A stretch of DNA of 45,837 bases from Pseudomonas sp. ACN8 (GTDB lineage Bacteria > Pseudomonadota > Gammaproteobacteria > Pseudomonadales > Pseudomonadaceae): positions 1 to 45,837 of the forward strand of contig NZ_MRCS01000051.1 in the NCBI RefSeq assembly GCF_002303925.1. Reading direction: 5' to 3'. The position numbers and the translations under genes are program-made. The notes below the pieces were generated by a model that had not been told where the DNA came from, did no database searches, and was given only the letters and a program-made list of their open reading frames with translations. Shown piece after piece: positions 24,671-32,401 of this stretch. Numbering within the stretch: position 1 is the stretch's first letter; the number at the start of each line of letters is the position of its first letter.

Positions 24671-24685
24671 GTTTTTGAATGTCGT

Positions 24686-24696
24686 GTTGATTCAAC
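24686..24696. promoter_or_regulatory. Small dyad upstream of the fap -24 element
   Basis: GTTGA-T-TCAAC is a perfect 5-bp inverted repeat, 17 bp from the -24 GG. It could bind a repressor or a nucleoid protein such as IHF-like architecture factors, but it matches no consensus I can name. Confidence 0.3.
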
Positions 24697-24733
24697 GGCT
24701 TATGGATGTTGGCCGGATACCTTCTGTCGAGGA

Positions 24734-24751
24734 TGTTTCAGCACTGAGACA
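24734..24751. promoter_or_regulatory. Candidate enhancer (UAS) for the sigma-54 activator
   Basis: TGTTTCAGCACTGAGACA is an inverted repeat with 8-bp arms, one mismatch and a 2-nt centre. It lies about 98 bp upstream of the predicted fap transcription start, the usual range for enhancer-binding proteins. The half-site TGTTTCAG recurs exactly at 24891-24898, and GGTTTCAG occurs at 24803-24810. No other role is apparent in this gene-free stretch. Confidence 0.5.
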
Positions 24752-24911
24752 AAAAAACCGCGCAGGCAGCACGAAAATACAGATAAACCGCTCTGGAACA
24801 AGGGTTTCAGGGGCGCTGTATCAATGACTTAACAAATCCGATGATCAGGCGGTGCAGGGCGCTGAAATGGGCGGTTTGAGGCAGGGAGGGTGTTTCAGGA
24901 TCGGACACTTT

Positions 24912-24937
24912 CCCCCCCGGGACAAGGGGGGCGGGGG
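24912..24937 (-). terminator. Possible terminator or G-rich structure after the NR kinase gene
   Basis: Seven C residues (24912-24918) can pair with GGGGGG (24926-24931) or with GGGGG (24933-24937). The stem lies just beyond the stop of the minus-strand NR kinase gene, but only a short AAAG follows on that strand, so termination is uncertain. The G-runs could also form a quadruplex. Confidence 0.35.
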
Positions 24938-24955
24938 AATTGCCCCAAATGCCGG

Positions 24956-25480
24956 TCAGGCGCCGAGCAATCGGGTCACGGCGTGCAGCGCCTGGAATCG
25001 GCGTTCTGCCCAATCTCCGTGCAGTACCTGAACCGGTTGTGCATGGCGCTCGAGCCAGGCCAGGGTCTGGTCGAAAAATGCCTGGCGCTCACTCAATCGG
25101 GGCTGGCAACGTTGGCCGTCATCCGTCCATTCGACGTGTTCCGGCGACAGCAGCAAGTGCAAGTCGTAATGCCGGGCCAGTAGCGCTTGTTCGATCCAGG
25201 CGGGGCAGTCGCCAAACAGGGTCTGGCTCCAGAGGATATTGCTTAGCAGGTGCGTGTCGAGGATCAGCAAAGACGGTTGTTGCGCCCGCGCTTCGTCCTC
25301 CCATGCCAATTGACCGCGGGCGATGTCCGGAATGTCGGCCAAGGTGGTGTCCCGCGGATTCTGCTCGATGAACCAGCGCACATACTCGTCGACCAGAACC
25401 CCGCCGAAACACTGTTGCAACTCGGCCGCCAGCCAGCTTTTACCGCTGGATTCCGGGCCTGTGAGTACCAGGACTTTCAT
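24956..25480 (-). CDS. NadR-like nicotinamide riboside kinase
   Basis: The 174-residue protein starts MKVLVLTGPESSGKSWLAAEL, with a P-loop GPESSGKS (8-15). It matches the C-terminal kinase domain of NadR, without the repressor or adenylyltransferase domains. DEYVRWFIEQNP and LLILDTHLLSNILWSQTLFG are the substrate-binding and Walker B-like segments of this group. It should phosphorylate nicotinamide riboside to NMN. The ATG at 25480 overlaps the pnuC stop by 4 nt, so transporter and kinase are coupled and act as import plus trapping. A longer ORF to 25507 would overlap pnuC further and has no better ribosome site. Confidence 0.85.
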   Translation of the reverse strand: MKVLVLTGPESSGKSWLAAELQQCFGGVLVDEYVRWFIEQNPRDTTLADIPDIARGQLAWEDEARAQQPSLLILDTHLLSNILWSQTLFGDCPAWIEQALLARHYDLHLLLSPEHVEWTDDGQRCQPRLSERQAFFDQTLAWLERHAQPVQVLHGDWAERRFQALHAVTRLLGA

Positions 25481-26040
25481 GCGCGCAACGCCGGGTCGGC
25501 GCGCCATTCGCGCCAGCCCTGCACGGCGATGACCGCGAACAACCCGTACAGCGTGGCGGTAAGGTACAGGCCTTTATAGAGGAACAACCCGACGAAAATC
25601 ACATCGAGAGTGATCCACAGCGGCCAGCATTGGAGCCGTTTTTGCGCCATCCAGACTTGCGCCACCAGGCTGAATCCGGTCAGCGCCGCATCGAGCCAGG
25701 GTTGCGCGGCGTCGGTCCAGTGGGCCATGGCCGCTCCCAGCAACAGGCTGCCGAGTGCGCCAATAGCGAGGCTCAACGCCATGGAGCGGGTATCGAGCCG
25801 ACTGACTTCGCGGCCATGGGTCGTTTCACCCACCCGTGTCCATTGCCACCAGCCGTAAAGCTGCAAGGCGGCATAGACGACTTGCAGCAACATGTCCGAA
25901 TACAGCTTCACCTCAAAAAAGATCCAGCTATAGAGCAGCACCATGACCAGGCCGATGGGCCAGCACCAGGGGTTCTGTTTGACTGTCAGCCAGACGGCAA
26001 TGACACCGAGGGCGGCGGCAAACAGTTCAAGCCCGGACAT
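25477..26040 (-). CDS. pnuC: Nicotinamide riboside transporter PnuC
   Basis: This 187-residue inner-membrane protein has about seven hydrophobic segments. The PnuC features are present: WLTVKQNPWCWPIGLVMVLLYSWIFFEVKLYSDMLLQ and LYGWWQWTR near the N-terminal half, then WPLWITLDVIFVGLFLYKGLYLTATLYGLF. PnuC proteins are SWEET-like facilitators for nicotinamide riboside. A ribosome site GGAGG lies 8 nt upstream of the ATG at 26040. It is the first gene of a two-gene NAD salvage unit with the kinase above. No TonB receptor or NAD repressor gene is adjacent. Confidence 0.92.
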   Translation of the reverse strand: MSGLELFAAALGVIAVWLTVKQNPWCWPIGLVMVLLYSWIFFEVKLYSDMLLQVVYAALQLYGWWQWTRVGETTHGREVSRLDTRSMALSLAIGALGSLLLGAAMAHWTDAAQPWLDAALTGFSLVAQVWMAQKRLQCWPLWITLDVIFVGLFLYKGLYLTATLYGLFAVIAVQGWREWRADPALRA

Positions 26041-26336
26041 GGAGGCTCCTTGGGAAAATCGAAAAGGGGGCCGATTGTAACCGGATTGGGGTCGGGAATC
26101 CCCTGGCGCAGAGTGTGCTTCATTGGCGCGCGATAACGCGGCAGCACCAATCGGACTTGTCTGATAGGATTTCGGCCCCGCACGGATAAGCCCGGATCAG
26201 GATTGTTTTTTTCACAGGATTTTGACGGTTCTGTGGTGATCCTTGATGCGCGGGGAATCAGCTACGCTGATCGCATTTCAAGCTTTTGAAAAATACTGAC
26301 GGGGCATGCCGGCGCGCATAGCCTTTTGGGGGATTG

Positions 26337-27167
26337 ATGGATTTTTGGACCGCCTTTCAGGCATTGATTCTTGGGGTTGTAGAAGGGCTGACAGAATTCC
26401 TGCCCATTTCCAGTACCGGCCACCAGATCATCGTGGCCGACTTGCTCGGCTTCGGGGGCGAGCGGGCAATGGCGTTCAACATCATTATCCAGTTGGGTGC
26501 CATCCTGGCGGTGGTATGGGAGTTTCGACGCAAGATCTTCGACGTGGTCATCGGCTTGCCGACCCAGCCGGGCGCTCGGCGGTTTACCGCGAACCTGTTG
26601 ATCGCGTTCTTGCCGGCCGTGGTGTTGGGCGTGATCTTCGCCGACTTGATCCACGAATACCTGTTCAATCCGATCACCGTGGCATCGGCGCTGGTCGTGG
26701 GCGGGTTCATCATGTTGTGGGCCGAGCGCCGTCAGCACGAAGTCCACGCTGAAACGGTGGACGACATCACCTGGAAAGATGCCCTGAAAGTCGGCTTCGC
26801 CCAATGCCTGGCCATGATTCCGGGCACTTCCCGTTCGGGCTCGACGATCATTGGCGGGTTGCTGTTCGGCCTGTCGCGCAAGACCGCTACCGAGTTTTCT
26901 TTTTTCCTGGCGATGCCGACCATGGTCGGCGCGGCGGTGTACTCGGGCTATAAATACCGTCACCTGTTTGTCCCGTCTGATTTCCCGGTGTTCGCGGTCG
27001 GCTTCGTTACGGCGTTCGTCTTCGCGATGATCGCGGTCCGCGGGCTGCTCAAGTTCATCGCCAACCACAGCTATGCGGCATTTGCCTGGTATCGCATTGT
27101 GTTCGGCCTGATCATCCTGGCGACCTGGCAATTGGGCTGGGTCGACTGGAGCGCGGTCAAGCCGTGA
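26337..27167 (+). CDS. uppP: Undecaprenyl-diphosphatase UppP (BacA)
   Basis: The 276-residue polytopic protein has the two hallmark motifs: EGLTEFLPISSTGHQ near the N-terminus and PGTSRSGSTI in the middle, which form the phosphatase site. Eight or so membrane helices are predicted. It dephosphorylates C55-PP to C55-P, recycling the lipid carrier for peptidoglycan and O-antigen, and confers bacitracin tolerance. The ATG at 26337 with GGGGG upstream is preferred; a TTG directly before it is in frame. The stop overlaps the GTG start of the DUF1294 gene by 4 nt. Confidence 0.95.
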   Translation: MDFWTAFQALILGVVEGLTEFLPISSTGHQIIVADLLGFGGERAMAFNIIIQLGAILAVVWEFRRKIFDVVIGLPTQPGARRFTANLLIAFLPAVVLGVIFADLIHEYLFNPITVASALVVGGFIMLWAERRQHEVHAETVDDITWKDALKVGFAQCLAMIPGTSRSGSTIIGGLLFGLSRKTATEFSFFLAMPTMVGAAVYSGYKYRHLFVPSDFPVFAVGFVTAFVFAMIAVRGLLKFIANHSYAAFAWYRIVFGLIILATWQLGWVDWSAVKP

Positions 27168-27592
27168 GCGACTCAAGCTCGCGCAATAACCCCGGGCGTC
27201 AGCCCGGGGGACAGACTCGCCATCCACGGCTGAAGTGGCTGGTGTTTGCAATCCTGTGCGCGTTGCCGCTGTCGGGTTCGGTGTCGTCATGGCTGCACGG
27301 GGTGTCGCTGATTCCCCTGGCGGCCTATGGCATCGTCAGCGTCGTGACGTTTTTTCTGTACTGGAGCGACAAACGCAAGGCCCGCGCCGAGCAATGGCGG
27401 ACGCCGGAGAATGTCCTGCATGCGCTGGAGCTCGCCGGCGGCTGGCCCGGTGCCTTGCTGGCGCAGCAAGCGTTCCGGCACAAAACCCGCAAAGTCTCCT
27501 ACCAGTTGGTGTTCTGGATCATCGTGCTGATGCACCAGGTGTTCTGGATCGATCACCTGTTCCTCGGTGCACACCTGTTCGCCTTGTTCTGA
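27164..27592 (+). CDS. DUF1294 membrane protein
   Basis: This 142-residue protein begins with GTG at 27164, overlapping the uppP TGA. A polar N-terminus of about 22 residues precedes several hydrophobic helices. The DUF1294 core is recognisable: FFLYWSDKRKARAEQWRTPENVLHALELAGGWPGALLAQQAFRHKTRK. Some members carry a cold-shock domain before this core; this one does not. The function is unknown. Translational coupling to uppP suggests an envelope-related role, but only by position. Its stop lies 11 bp from the convergent MmcQ gene. Confidence 0.85.
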   Translation: MSDSSSRNNPGRQPGGQTRHPRLKWLVFAILCALPLSGSVSSWLHGVSLIPLAAYGIVSVVTFFLYWSDKRKARAEQWRTPENVLHALELAGGWPGALLAQQAFRHKTRKVSYQLVFWIIVLMHQVFWIDHLFLGAHLFALF

Positions 27593-27603
27593 TAAAGAAC
27601 GCC

Positions 27604-27963
27604 CTAGAGCAACAGGCCGACTTGAGTGCGCTTAGGCAGTTTGCTCACCACCAACTGGTGGGAACGCTGCAGCAAGCCCTGTAGTTCTTCGCTACCGAGC
27701 GGGTAGGGCGTTTCCATGATGATCCACTGGGCGCGCGCCAGATAAGGCGCCGGATGAATTCCCGGGCGGTCGCAATGACCCAGAAACAGATCCTTGTCGA
27801 CCTTGAAGGCCAGGGAATTACCTCGCAGGCCCTGCAAGGCGAACATCTTGTTCCCGGCAATCGAAAATACCCGTACGCCTCCCCATTTATAGTCTTCCCG
27901 CGCTCCGGGCAGGGTAAGGCAGAATTTCGCGACATCCTCTTCGCTCATCCGTGCGGCTTTCAT
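27604..27963 (-). CDS. MmcQ/YjbR family protein
   Basis: The 119-residue protein matches the YjbR/MmcQ fold. It has an early CLTLPGAREDYKWGGVRVFSIAGNKMFAL segment and later FKVDKDLFLGHCDRPGIHPAPYLARAQWIIME. The family has a DNA-binding-like double-wing fold, but its role is unclear. The ATG at 27963 overlaps the preceding LysR gene stop by 4 nt, so they form a unit. Confidence 0.88.
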   Translation of the reverse strand: MKAARMSEEDVAKFCLTLPGAREDYKWGGVRVFSIAGNKMFALQGLRGNSLAFKVDKDLFLGHCDRPGIHPAPYLARAQWIIMETPYPLGSEELQGLLQRSHQLVVSKLPKRTQVGLLL

Positions 27964-28868
27964 AACAATCGTTCCCCACAGGCATTGAATGACTCGACCA
28001 GATGGTCAATCCAGGCGCGTACCGCCGGCATGACCCCGCGCCGATGAGGATAGACCGCTTGCAGCCAGCCACCGGGCAACGACCAGTCGGGCAACAACTG
28101 CACCAGTGAGCCGTTCTCCAGTTCCTGCTCGCAATACATCATGGGCAGCATCGTAAAGCCCAGGCCGGAGAGGGTGCTGGCCTTGCGCACGATAAAGTCA
28201 TCGATGCCCAGCCGGGCCTCGAGCGCGAGTTCACAACTTTTGCCTTTTTGATCCAGCAGGCGGATGTGCACCATGCGGTCGGCTTCCAGGGCGCCGAGCA
28301 CCGGCAGGCTTTTCAGATCCTCGGGATGGTTGATCTCACGGCCAACGAGAAAGCCGGGACTGGCGACCATCAGCATCTGCGCCTGACGCAGGCGGCGAGT
28401 GACCAGCAGCGGATCTTCGTCGCCCAGTTCCCGCACGCGCAGGGCCACGTCGATGCCTTCGTTCACCAGATCGACCCGCCGGTTGAGCAACATCACCTCC
28501 AGCTGGACTTGCGGAAAGCGTTCCAGAAAGTCGCTGATCACCCCCGGCAATATTTCATGGGCCAGCCCTACGGGGCAGGACACCCGCAAGCGTCCGCGGG
28601 GCTCGCTGGACATGCTGGCCACGGCCTCGTCGGCCATTTCCGCCTCCAGCAGCATCGCCTGGCAGTGCCTGAGGTAGCGCTCACCGACGGCAGTCAGCTT
28701 CAGTTGTCGGGTGGTGCGTTGCAGCAGACGTGCGCCAAGGCGCTCTTCCAGCTCGGCGATGCGCCGTGACAATCGGGACTTGGGAATGCCCAGCAAACGC
28801 CCGGCTGCCGCGAATCCCCCGGCTTCCACGACTTTGGCAAAGTAATACAGGTCATTGAGGTCTTGCAT
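27960..28868 (-). CDS. LysR-family transcriptional regulator
   Basis: A standard 302-residue LysR protein: winged helix-turn-helix at residues 3-60 (DLNDLYYFAKVVEAGGFAAAGRLLGIPKSRLSRRIAELEERLG) and a C-terminal ligand domain. The IPKSRLSRRI recognition helix puts it in the AaeR/DsdC-like branch often found beside quinone or azo reductases. It is divergent from the azoreductase gene across 131 bp and is probably its regulator. It shares a transcript with the MmcQ-like gene. Confidence 0.92.
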   Translation of the reverse strand: MQDLNDLYYFAKVVEAGGFAAAGRLLGIPKSRLSRRIAELEERLGARLLQRTTRQLKLTAVGERYLRHCQAMLLEAEMADEAVASMSSEPRGRLRVSCPVGLAHEILPGVISDFLERFPQVQLEVMLLNRRVDLVNEGIDVALRVRELGDEDPLLVTRRLRQAQMLMVASPGFLVGREINHPEDLKSLPVLGALEADRMVHIRLLDQKGKSCELALEARLGIDDFIVRKASTLSGLGFTMLPMMYCEQELENGSLVQLLPDWSLPGGWLQAVYPHRRGVMPAVRAWIDHLVESFNACGERLL

Positions 28869-28961
28869 GATGTGAATCCGATTGTTCTATCTGTGGGACG
28901 AACTATCGCATTGTTGCCGTCTAATCAGCTATTGGTTTCGTCTGTAGGATTAGTCCCATCA

Positions 28962-28981
28962 GATCGCCCTTGTGGGCGATC
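28962..28981 (+). promoter_or_regulatory. Hairpin in the leader of the azoreductase gene
   Basis: GATCGCCC-TTGT-GGGCGATC is a perfect 8-bp stem with a tetraloop. It ends 18 nt before the azoreductase ATG and a few bases before its GGAG site. No T-tract follows, so it is not a terminator. It may be an operator for the divergent LysR protein or an mRNA element that influences initiation. Confidence 0.5.
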
Positions 28982-28999
28982 CTCACTTGGAGATCCCAC

Positions 29000-29611
29000 A
29001 TGAAACTGCTGCATATCGATTCGAGCATCCTGGGCGACAACTCGGCTTCCCGTCAGTTGAGCGGTGAAGTCGTCAAAGCCTGGCAAGCCGCCGAGCCAAC
29101 CGCCGTGGTGACCTACCGCGACCTGGCCGCCGACGCCATCAGCCACTTTTCCTCCACCACCCTGGTCGCCGCCGGCACCACCGCTGAACTGCGCAACGCC
29201 GCGCAACAGCACGAAGCCGAACTGAGCGCCTCGACCCTGGCCGAATTCCTGGCTGCCGATGCCGTGGTGATTGCCGCACCGATGTACAACTTCACCATCC
29301 CGACTCAACTCAAAGCCTGGATCGACCGCATTGCGGTGGCCGGCCAGACCTTCCGTTACACCGAAGCCGGCCCTGAAGGCCTGTGCGGTGGCAAGAAAGT
29401 CGTTATCGTTTCGACCTCCGGCGGCATGCACGCCGGTCAGGCAACCGGTGTTGCCCACGAAGAGTACTTGAAGTTGCTGTTCGGCTTCATCGGCATCACC
29501 GACATTGAAATCGTGCGCGCCGAGGGCCTGGCTTACGGTGACGATGTGCGCAACAAAGCCATGAGCGCTGCCCACGCACAGATCAGCGAGCAGTTGTTCG
29601 CCGCCGCGTAA
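29000..29611 (+). CDS. azoR: FMN-dependent NADH-azoreductase
   Basis: From the ATG at 29000 (GGAG upstream) the product has 203 residues, the normal AzoR length. The flavodoxin-like fold is evident: MKLLHIDSSILGDNSASRQLS for the FMN phosphate loop, and APMYNFTIPTQLKAWIDRIAVAGQTFRYTEAGPEGL for the flavin and substrate site. It reduces azo dyes and, more physiologically, quinones with NADH. The gene is divergent from a LysR regulator. A terminator follows at 29650-29697. Confidence 0.93.
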   Translation: MKLLHIDSSILGDNSASRQLSGEVVKAWQAAEPTAVVTYRDLAADAISHFSSTTLVAAGTTAELRNAAQQHEAELSASTLAEFLAADAVVIAAPMYNFTIPTQLKAWIDRIAVAGQTFRYTEAGPEGLCGGKKVVIVSTSGGMHAGQATGVAHEEYLKLLFGFIGITDIEIVRAEGLAYGDDVRNKAMSAAHAQISEQLFAAA

Positions 29612-29649
29612 GGCTTTCGTAAAACTTGGCAACCGTTCAGGTAAAGCCC

Positions 29650-29697
29650 AAAAAACTCTGTATTCTGGTTACGCAAGTACCAGGTGCGGAGTTTTTT
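29650..29697 (+). terminator. Terminator after azoR
   Basis: AAAAAACTC and GAGTTTTTT form the outer stem. An inner CTGGT-ACCAG pairing lies within it, and the structure ends in a T-run. It lies about 40 bp after the azoR stop and ahead of the alpha/beta hydrolase gene. Confidence 0.75.
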
Positions 29698-29778
29698 GTT
29701 TCTGGTAGTTTCAGATTGTGGCCCGACTTATGCTATCCAGGGTGTACGTCTCAAGTCCGGTAACAAGGTGGGGCATCC

Positions 29779-30816
29779 ATGATGCGTCTTTGTGCAGCTT
29801 TACTGATTTGCCTGCTCAGCAGCCTGAATACAGTGCACGCCGCGCCTGCACCACATCCTCACTGGAGCGCCGGCTTCCATGAGATGACTTTCCTCGACCC
29901 GCTGGACTTGCAGCCGATGCGCGCCATCGCCTTCTATCCTTCCAGTGATCGGGAACACACCAGCAAGCTCGAGGGTTACACCGTCGAAGCGGGGGAGGAC
30001 ACCAAGGTCGCCATCGGCCGGTTCCCGATGCTGATGCTGTCCCACGGAAACACCGGCACCCCGTTGGCCCTGCACGACCTTGCCACGTCACTGGCGCGCA
30101 AAGGTTTTGTCGTGGTGGCGGTGATTCACCCCGGTGACAACTCCAAAGACCACAGCCGACTCGGTACGTTGAGTAACCTGTACGGCCGGCCGATCCAGAT
30201 TTCCGAAGCCATTACCGCGACCTTGGGCGACCGTATGCTGTCGCCGTTCGTCAATGCCGAGCAGGTGGGGGTCATCGGTTACTCGGCCGGTGGCGAGACT
30301 GCATTGATTCTGTCCGGCGCGACCCCGGACCTGGATCGCCTGCGCCGTTACTGCCAGGAGCGCCCGGACGATCGCGATGCCTGCAACACCCAGGGCGAAT
30401 TGATTGTCGACCGCGACGATCTGCAACCAGTGGCCGACCCTCGCGTTCACGCCTTGATGCTGATGGCGCCGTTGAGCCTGAAGTTCGGCCGCCATACCCT
30501 GGCCGATGTGCATGTGCCGGTACTGCTTTACAGCGGCGATGGCGACAAGCTGGTGGCTGTCGACAAGAACGCCGCGGCACTGGCGCGCAAACTGCCGACC
30601 GCGCCTGACTTCAAGCTGCTGGCCGGGGCAGGGCACTTCGTGTTCATGGCGCCGTGCAATGACGAGCAGATCGTGATCATGCCCGCGCTGTGCACCGATG
30701 CCGATGGCGTCGACCGGCAAGACATTCACCGCAATCTGATCTCTGAAGCCGGAAGATTTTTCTCGCGCACCCTGGGCAGGCCGACCCGGGCCGGAATGCA
30801 GACGGCTGATCAATAA
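29779..30816 (+). CDS. Secreted alpha/beta hydrolase (dienelactone hydrolase/PAF-acetylhydrolase-like)
   Basis: This 345-residue protein has a signal peptide ending at about residue 21 (MMRLCAALLICLLSSLNTVHA). The nucleophile elbow is GYSAGG, and the oxyanion region is LMLSHGNTGTPLALHDLA. The likely acid is Asp in LLYSGDGDKLV and the base His in AGAGHFVFMAP. Four Cys in the mature part may form disulfides. It resembles periplasmic predicted dienelactone hydrolases, whose natural substrates are mostly unknown. It appears monocistronic and is followed by a REPIN. Confidence 0.8.
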   Translation: MMRLCAALLICLLSSLNTVHAAPAPHPHWSAGFHEMTFLDPLDLQPMRAIAFYPSSDREHTSKLEGYTVEAGEDTKVAIGRFPMLMLSHGNTGTPLALHDLATSLARKGFVVVAVIHPGDNSKDHSRLGTLSNLYGRPIQISEAITATLGDRMLSPFVNAEQVGVIGYSAGGETALILSGATPDLDRLRRYCQERPDDRDACNTQGELIVDRDDLQPVADPRVHALMLMAPLSLKFGRHTLADVHVPVLLYSGDGDKLVAVDKNAAALARKLPTAPDFKLLAGAGHFVFMAPCNDEQIVIMPALCTDADGVDRQDIHRNLISEAGRFFSRTLGRPTRAGMQTADQ

Positions 30817-30831
30817 TAGGCGCTTCAGCCC

Positions 30832-30924
30832 TTGTGGGAGCGAGCCTGCTCGCGATGAGGCCTTCTGATCCAGCATTGCAATCGCCTGACACACTGTAAT
30901 CGCGAGCAGGCTCGCTCCCACAAG
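30832..30924. repeat. REPIN
   Basis: TTGTGGGAGCGAGCCTGCTC and its exact inverted copy flank about 45 bp. The outer arms, including CTTGTGGGAG/CTCCCACAAG, are perfectly complementary. It sits between the convergent hydrolase and MFS genes. Confidence 0.92.
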
Positions 30925-30939
30925 TGACTACACCAAGGC

Positions 30940-32127
30940 TTACGTCATCGCGCGGCGCTTGAGCAGCAACGTCAGCCCTAGCCCCGTCACCGACAACAAC
31001 GCCGCACTGAAGAAAATCCACACATAACCCAGGTTCAACGCCACTGCGCCCATCAACGGGCCGGCAATGGCCAGCGCCAGATCGAAAAACACCGCATAGG
31101 CACTCAGGCCCGCGCCCCGGCTGGAGTTGGGCACCTGTTTGATGGCCTCGACACCCAGCGCCGGATACACCAGAGACAGGCCGAATCCGGTCAGGCCGGC
31201 ACCAATGAGCGCATACCCGGTTGAAGGTGCCAGCCACAGCAGCACCAGGCCAACGGTCTCAATGCACATGCACGCGATGGCCGAGGTGAAGCCGCCAAAA
31301 CGGCTGATGGCGGAAATGAACAGCAGCCGCGACAGTATGAAACACACGCCAAACATCGTCAGGCAGTAGGCCGCGCCGGTCCAGCCGCGGTTGACGTAAT
31401 ACAGGGTGATGAAGGTCGTCAGGGTGCCGTAGCCAATGGACGCCAGACTCAGGCTCGCGCCAAACGGCGCAATGCGCCCGAACACCGCCAAAAACGGCAA
31501 ACGTTCACCGCGCACCACCGGCACCGAGGGCTTGTTGCGAATCAGCACCAGAGCAGCCAGGGCCAGCAACGACAGGGCGATGCCCAGGCTGGCGAAGCCG
31601 AGTTGTTGCACCATCACCACGCCCAGCGGTGCACCGATGGCAATCGCCCCATAGGACGCGATGCCGTTCCAGGAAATCGACCGCGCGGTATGCTCAGCGC
31701 CGACCTGGCCCATGCACCAACTTATAGTGCCGACGCCGATCAACCCTTGGGCGATCCCCAGCAACAGGCGCCCGGCGATCAGGATCAGCAGGCTGATCAA
31801 GGGAAAGCCCTGCAACAGGGTCGACAGCCAGGTCAGCGCGCCACTGAGCACAATCCCCGACAAGCCATAGATGATTGCGCGCTTGGTGCCGACGCTGTCC
31901 GACATCCGCCCGGCCATGGGTCGGCTGAGCAGGGTGGCGAGGTATTGCGAGCCGATGGTCAGCCCGGCGACGACCGCACTGAACCCGAGTTGTTCGTGGA
32001 CATAACCCGGCAATACCGCGATCGGCAGTCCGATGCAGAGGAACGCAATAAAGGTATAGAAAACGATGGAGACGATCTGCAGGGTGATCGCCATGGAGCT
32101 TTGCGGAGGCACTTGCTGCACAGACAT
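30940..32127 (-). CDS. MFS transporter (YfcJ/YhhS-like)
   Basis: This 395-residue protein has about twelve membrane helices. The MFS loop 2-3 motif is present as SRPMAGRMSDSVGTKRAIIYG, and helix 5 has the GIGVGT-like motif GLIGVGTISWCMGQVG. The sequence resembles YfcJ/YhhS family exporters, whose substrates are ill-defined (arabinose, glyphosate and others have been proposed for relatives). The ribosome site for the ATG at 32127 is weak; an internal ATG at 32094 is possible. The gene stands alone between two REP units. Confidence 0.85.
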   Translation of the reverse strand: MSVQQVPPQSSMAITLQIVSIVFYTFIAFLCIGLPIAVLPGYVHEQLGFSAVVAGLTIGSQYLATLLSRPMAGRMSDSVGTKRAIIYGLSGIVLSGALTWLSTLLQGFPLISLLILIAGRLLLGIAQGLIGVGTISWCMGQVGAEHTARSISWNGIASYGAIAIGAPLGVVMVQQLGFASLGIALSLLALAALVLIRNKPSVPVVRGERLPFLAVFGRIAPFGASLSLASIGYGTLTTFITLYYVNRGWTGAAYCLTMFGVCFILSRLLFISAISRFGGFTSAIACMCIETVGLVLLWLAPSTGYALIGAGLTGFGLSLVYPALGVEAIKQVPNSSRGAGLSAYAVFFDLALAIAGPLMGAVALNLGYVWIFFSAALLSVTGLGLTLLLKRRAMT

Positions 32128-32230
32128 GAGGGCTCGTTCGCGGGCGGCGGTGGGAGACCTGCATCATGGCGCGGCGTTGCAATAAAAGAAAGCAGGCTAA
32201 CGGTTTTGCTCGTCAGTGCCCTTGAGTCAG

Positions 32231-32300
32231 CCATCGCGAGCAGGCTCGCTCCCACATTTTGAAATGCATTCCCCTGTGGGAGCGAGCCTGCTCGCGATGA
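32231..32300. repeat. REP pair in tail-to-tail orientation
   Basis: CATCGCGAGCAGGCTCGCTC is followed after a 22-bp spacer by GTGGGAGCGAGCCTGCTCGC. The order of arms is the reverse of the 5584 and 30832 REPINs, and the spacer is shorter. It lies between the MFS gene promoter and the ABC-F terminator. Confidence 0.88.
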
Positions 32301-32334
32301 TTTATGCACCAACAAGAAACCTTGGCCCGGAATG

Positions 32335-32366
32335 CAAAAAGCCCCGTCACCAGGACAGGGCTTTTC
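32335..32366 (-). terminator. Terminator of the ABC-F gene
   Basis: AAAAGCCC and GGGCTTTT form an 8-bp stem that on the minus strand ends in TTTTT. It lies 36 bp beyond the stop codon at 32402. Confidence 0.8.
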
Positions 32367-32401
32367 ACTTGAAGCTTGCAGCTAAACGCTTGTAGCTACC
32401 T

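Larger units (their letters stand above)
24602..24955. other. Fap upstream regulatory region
   Basis: This 354-bp gene-free stretch separates fapA from the nicotinamide riboside kinase gene. It holds the sigma-54 promoter, two dyads, several TTTCAG half-sites (24736, 24805, 24893, and inverted at 24862) and a C/G-rich hairpin near 24912-24937. Open frames on the plus strand here run antisense to fapA and look non-coding. Confidence 0.6.

Noticed and set aside
24476..24832. 118-codon plus-strand frame across the fapA promoter
   Set aside because: It overlaps the fapA signal peptide region antisense and runs through the sigma-54 promoter. It has no ribosome site and no domain.
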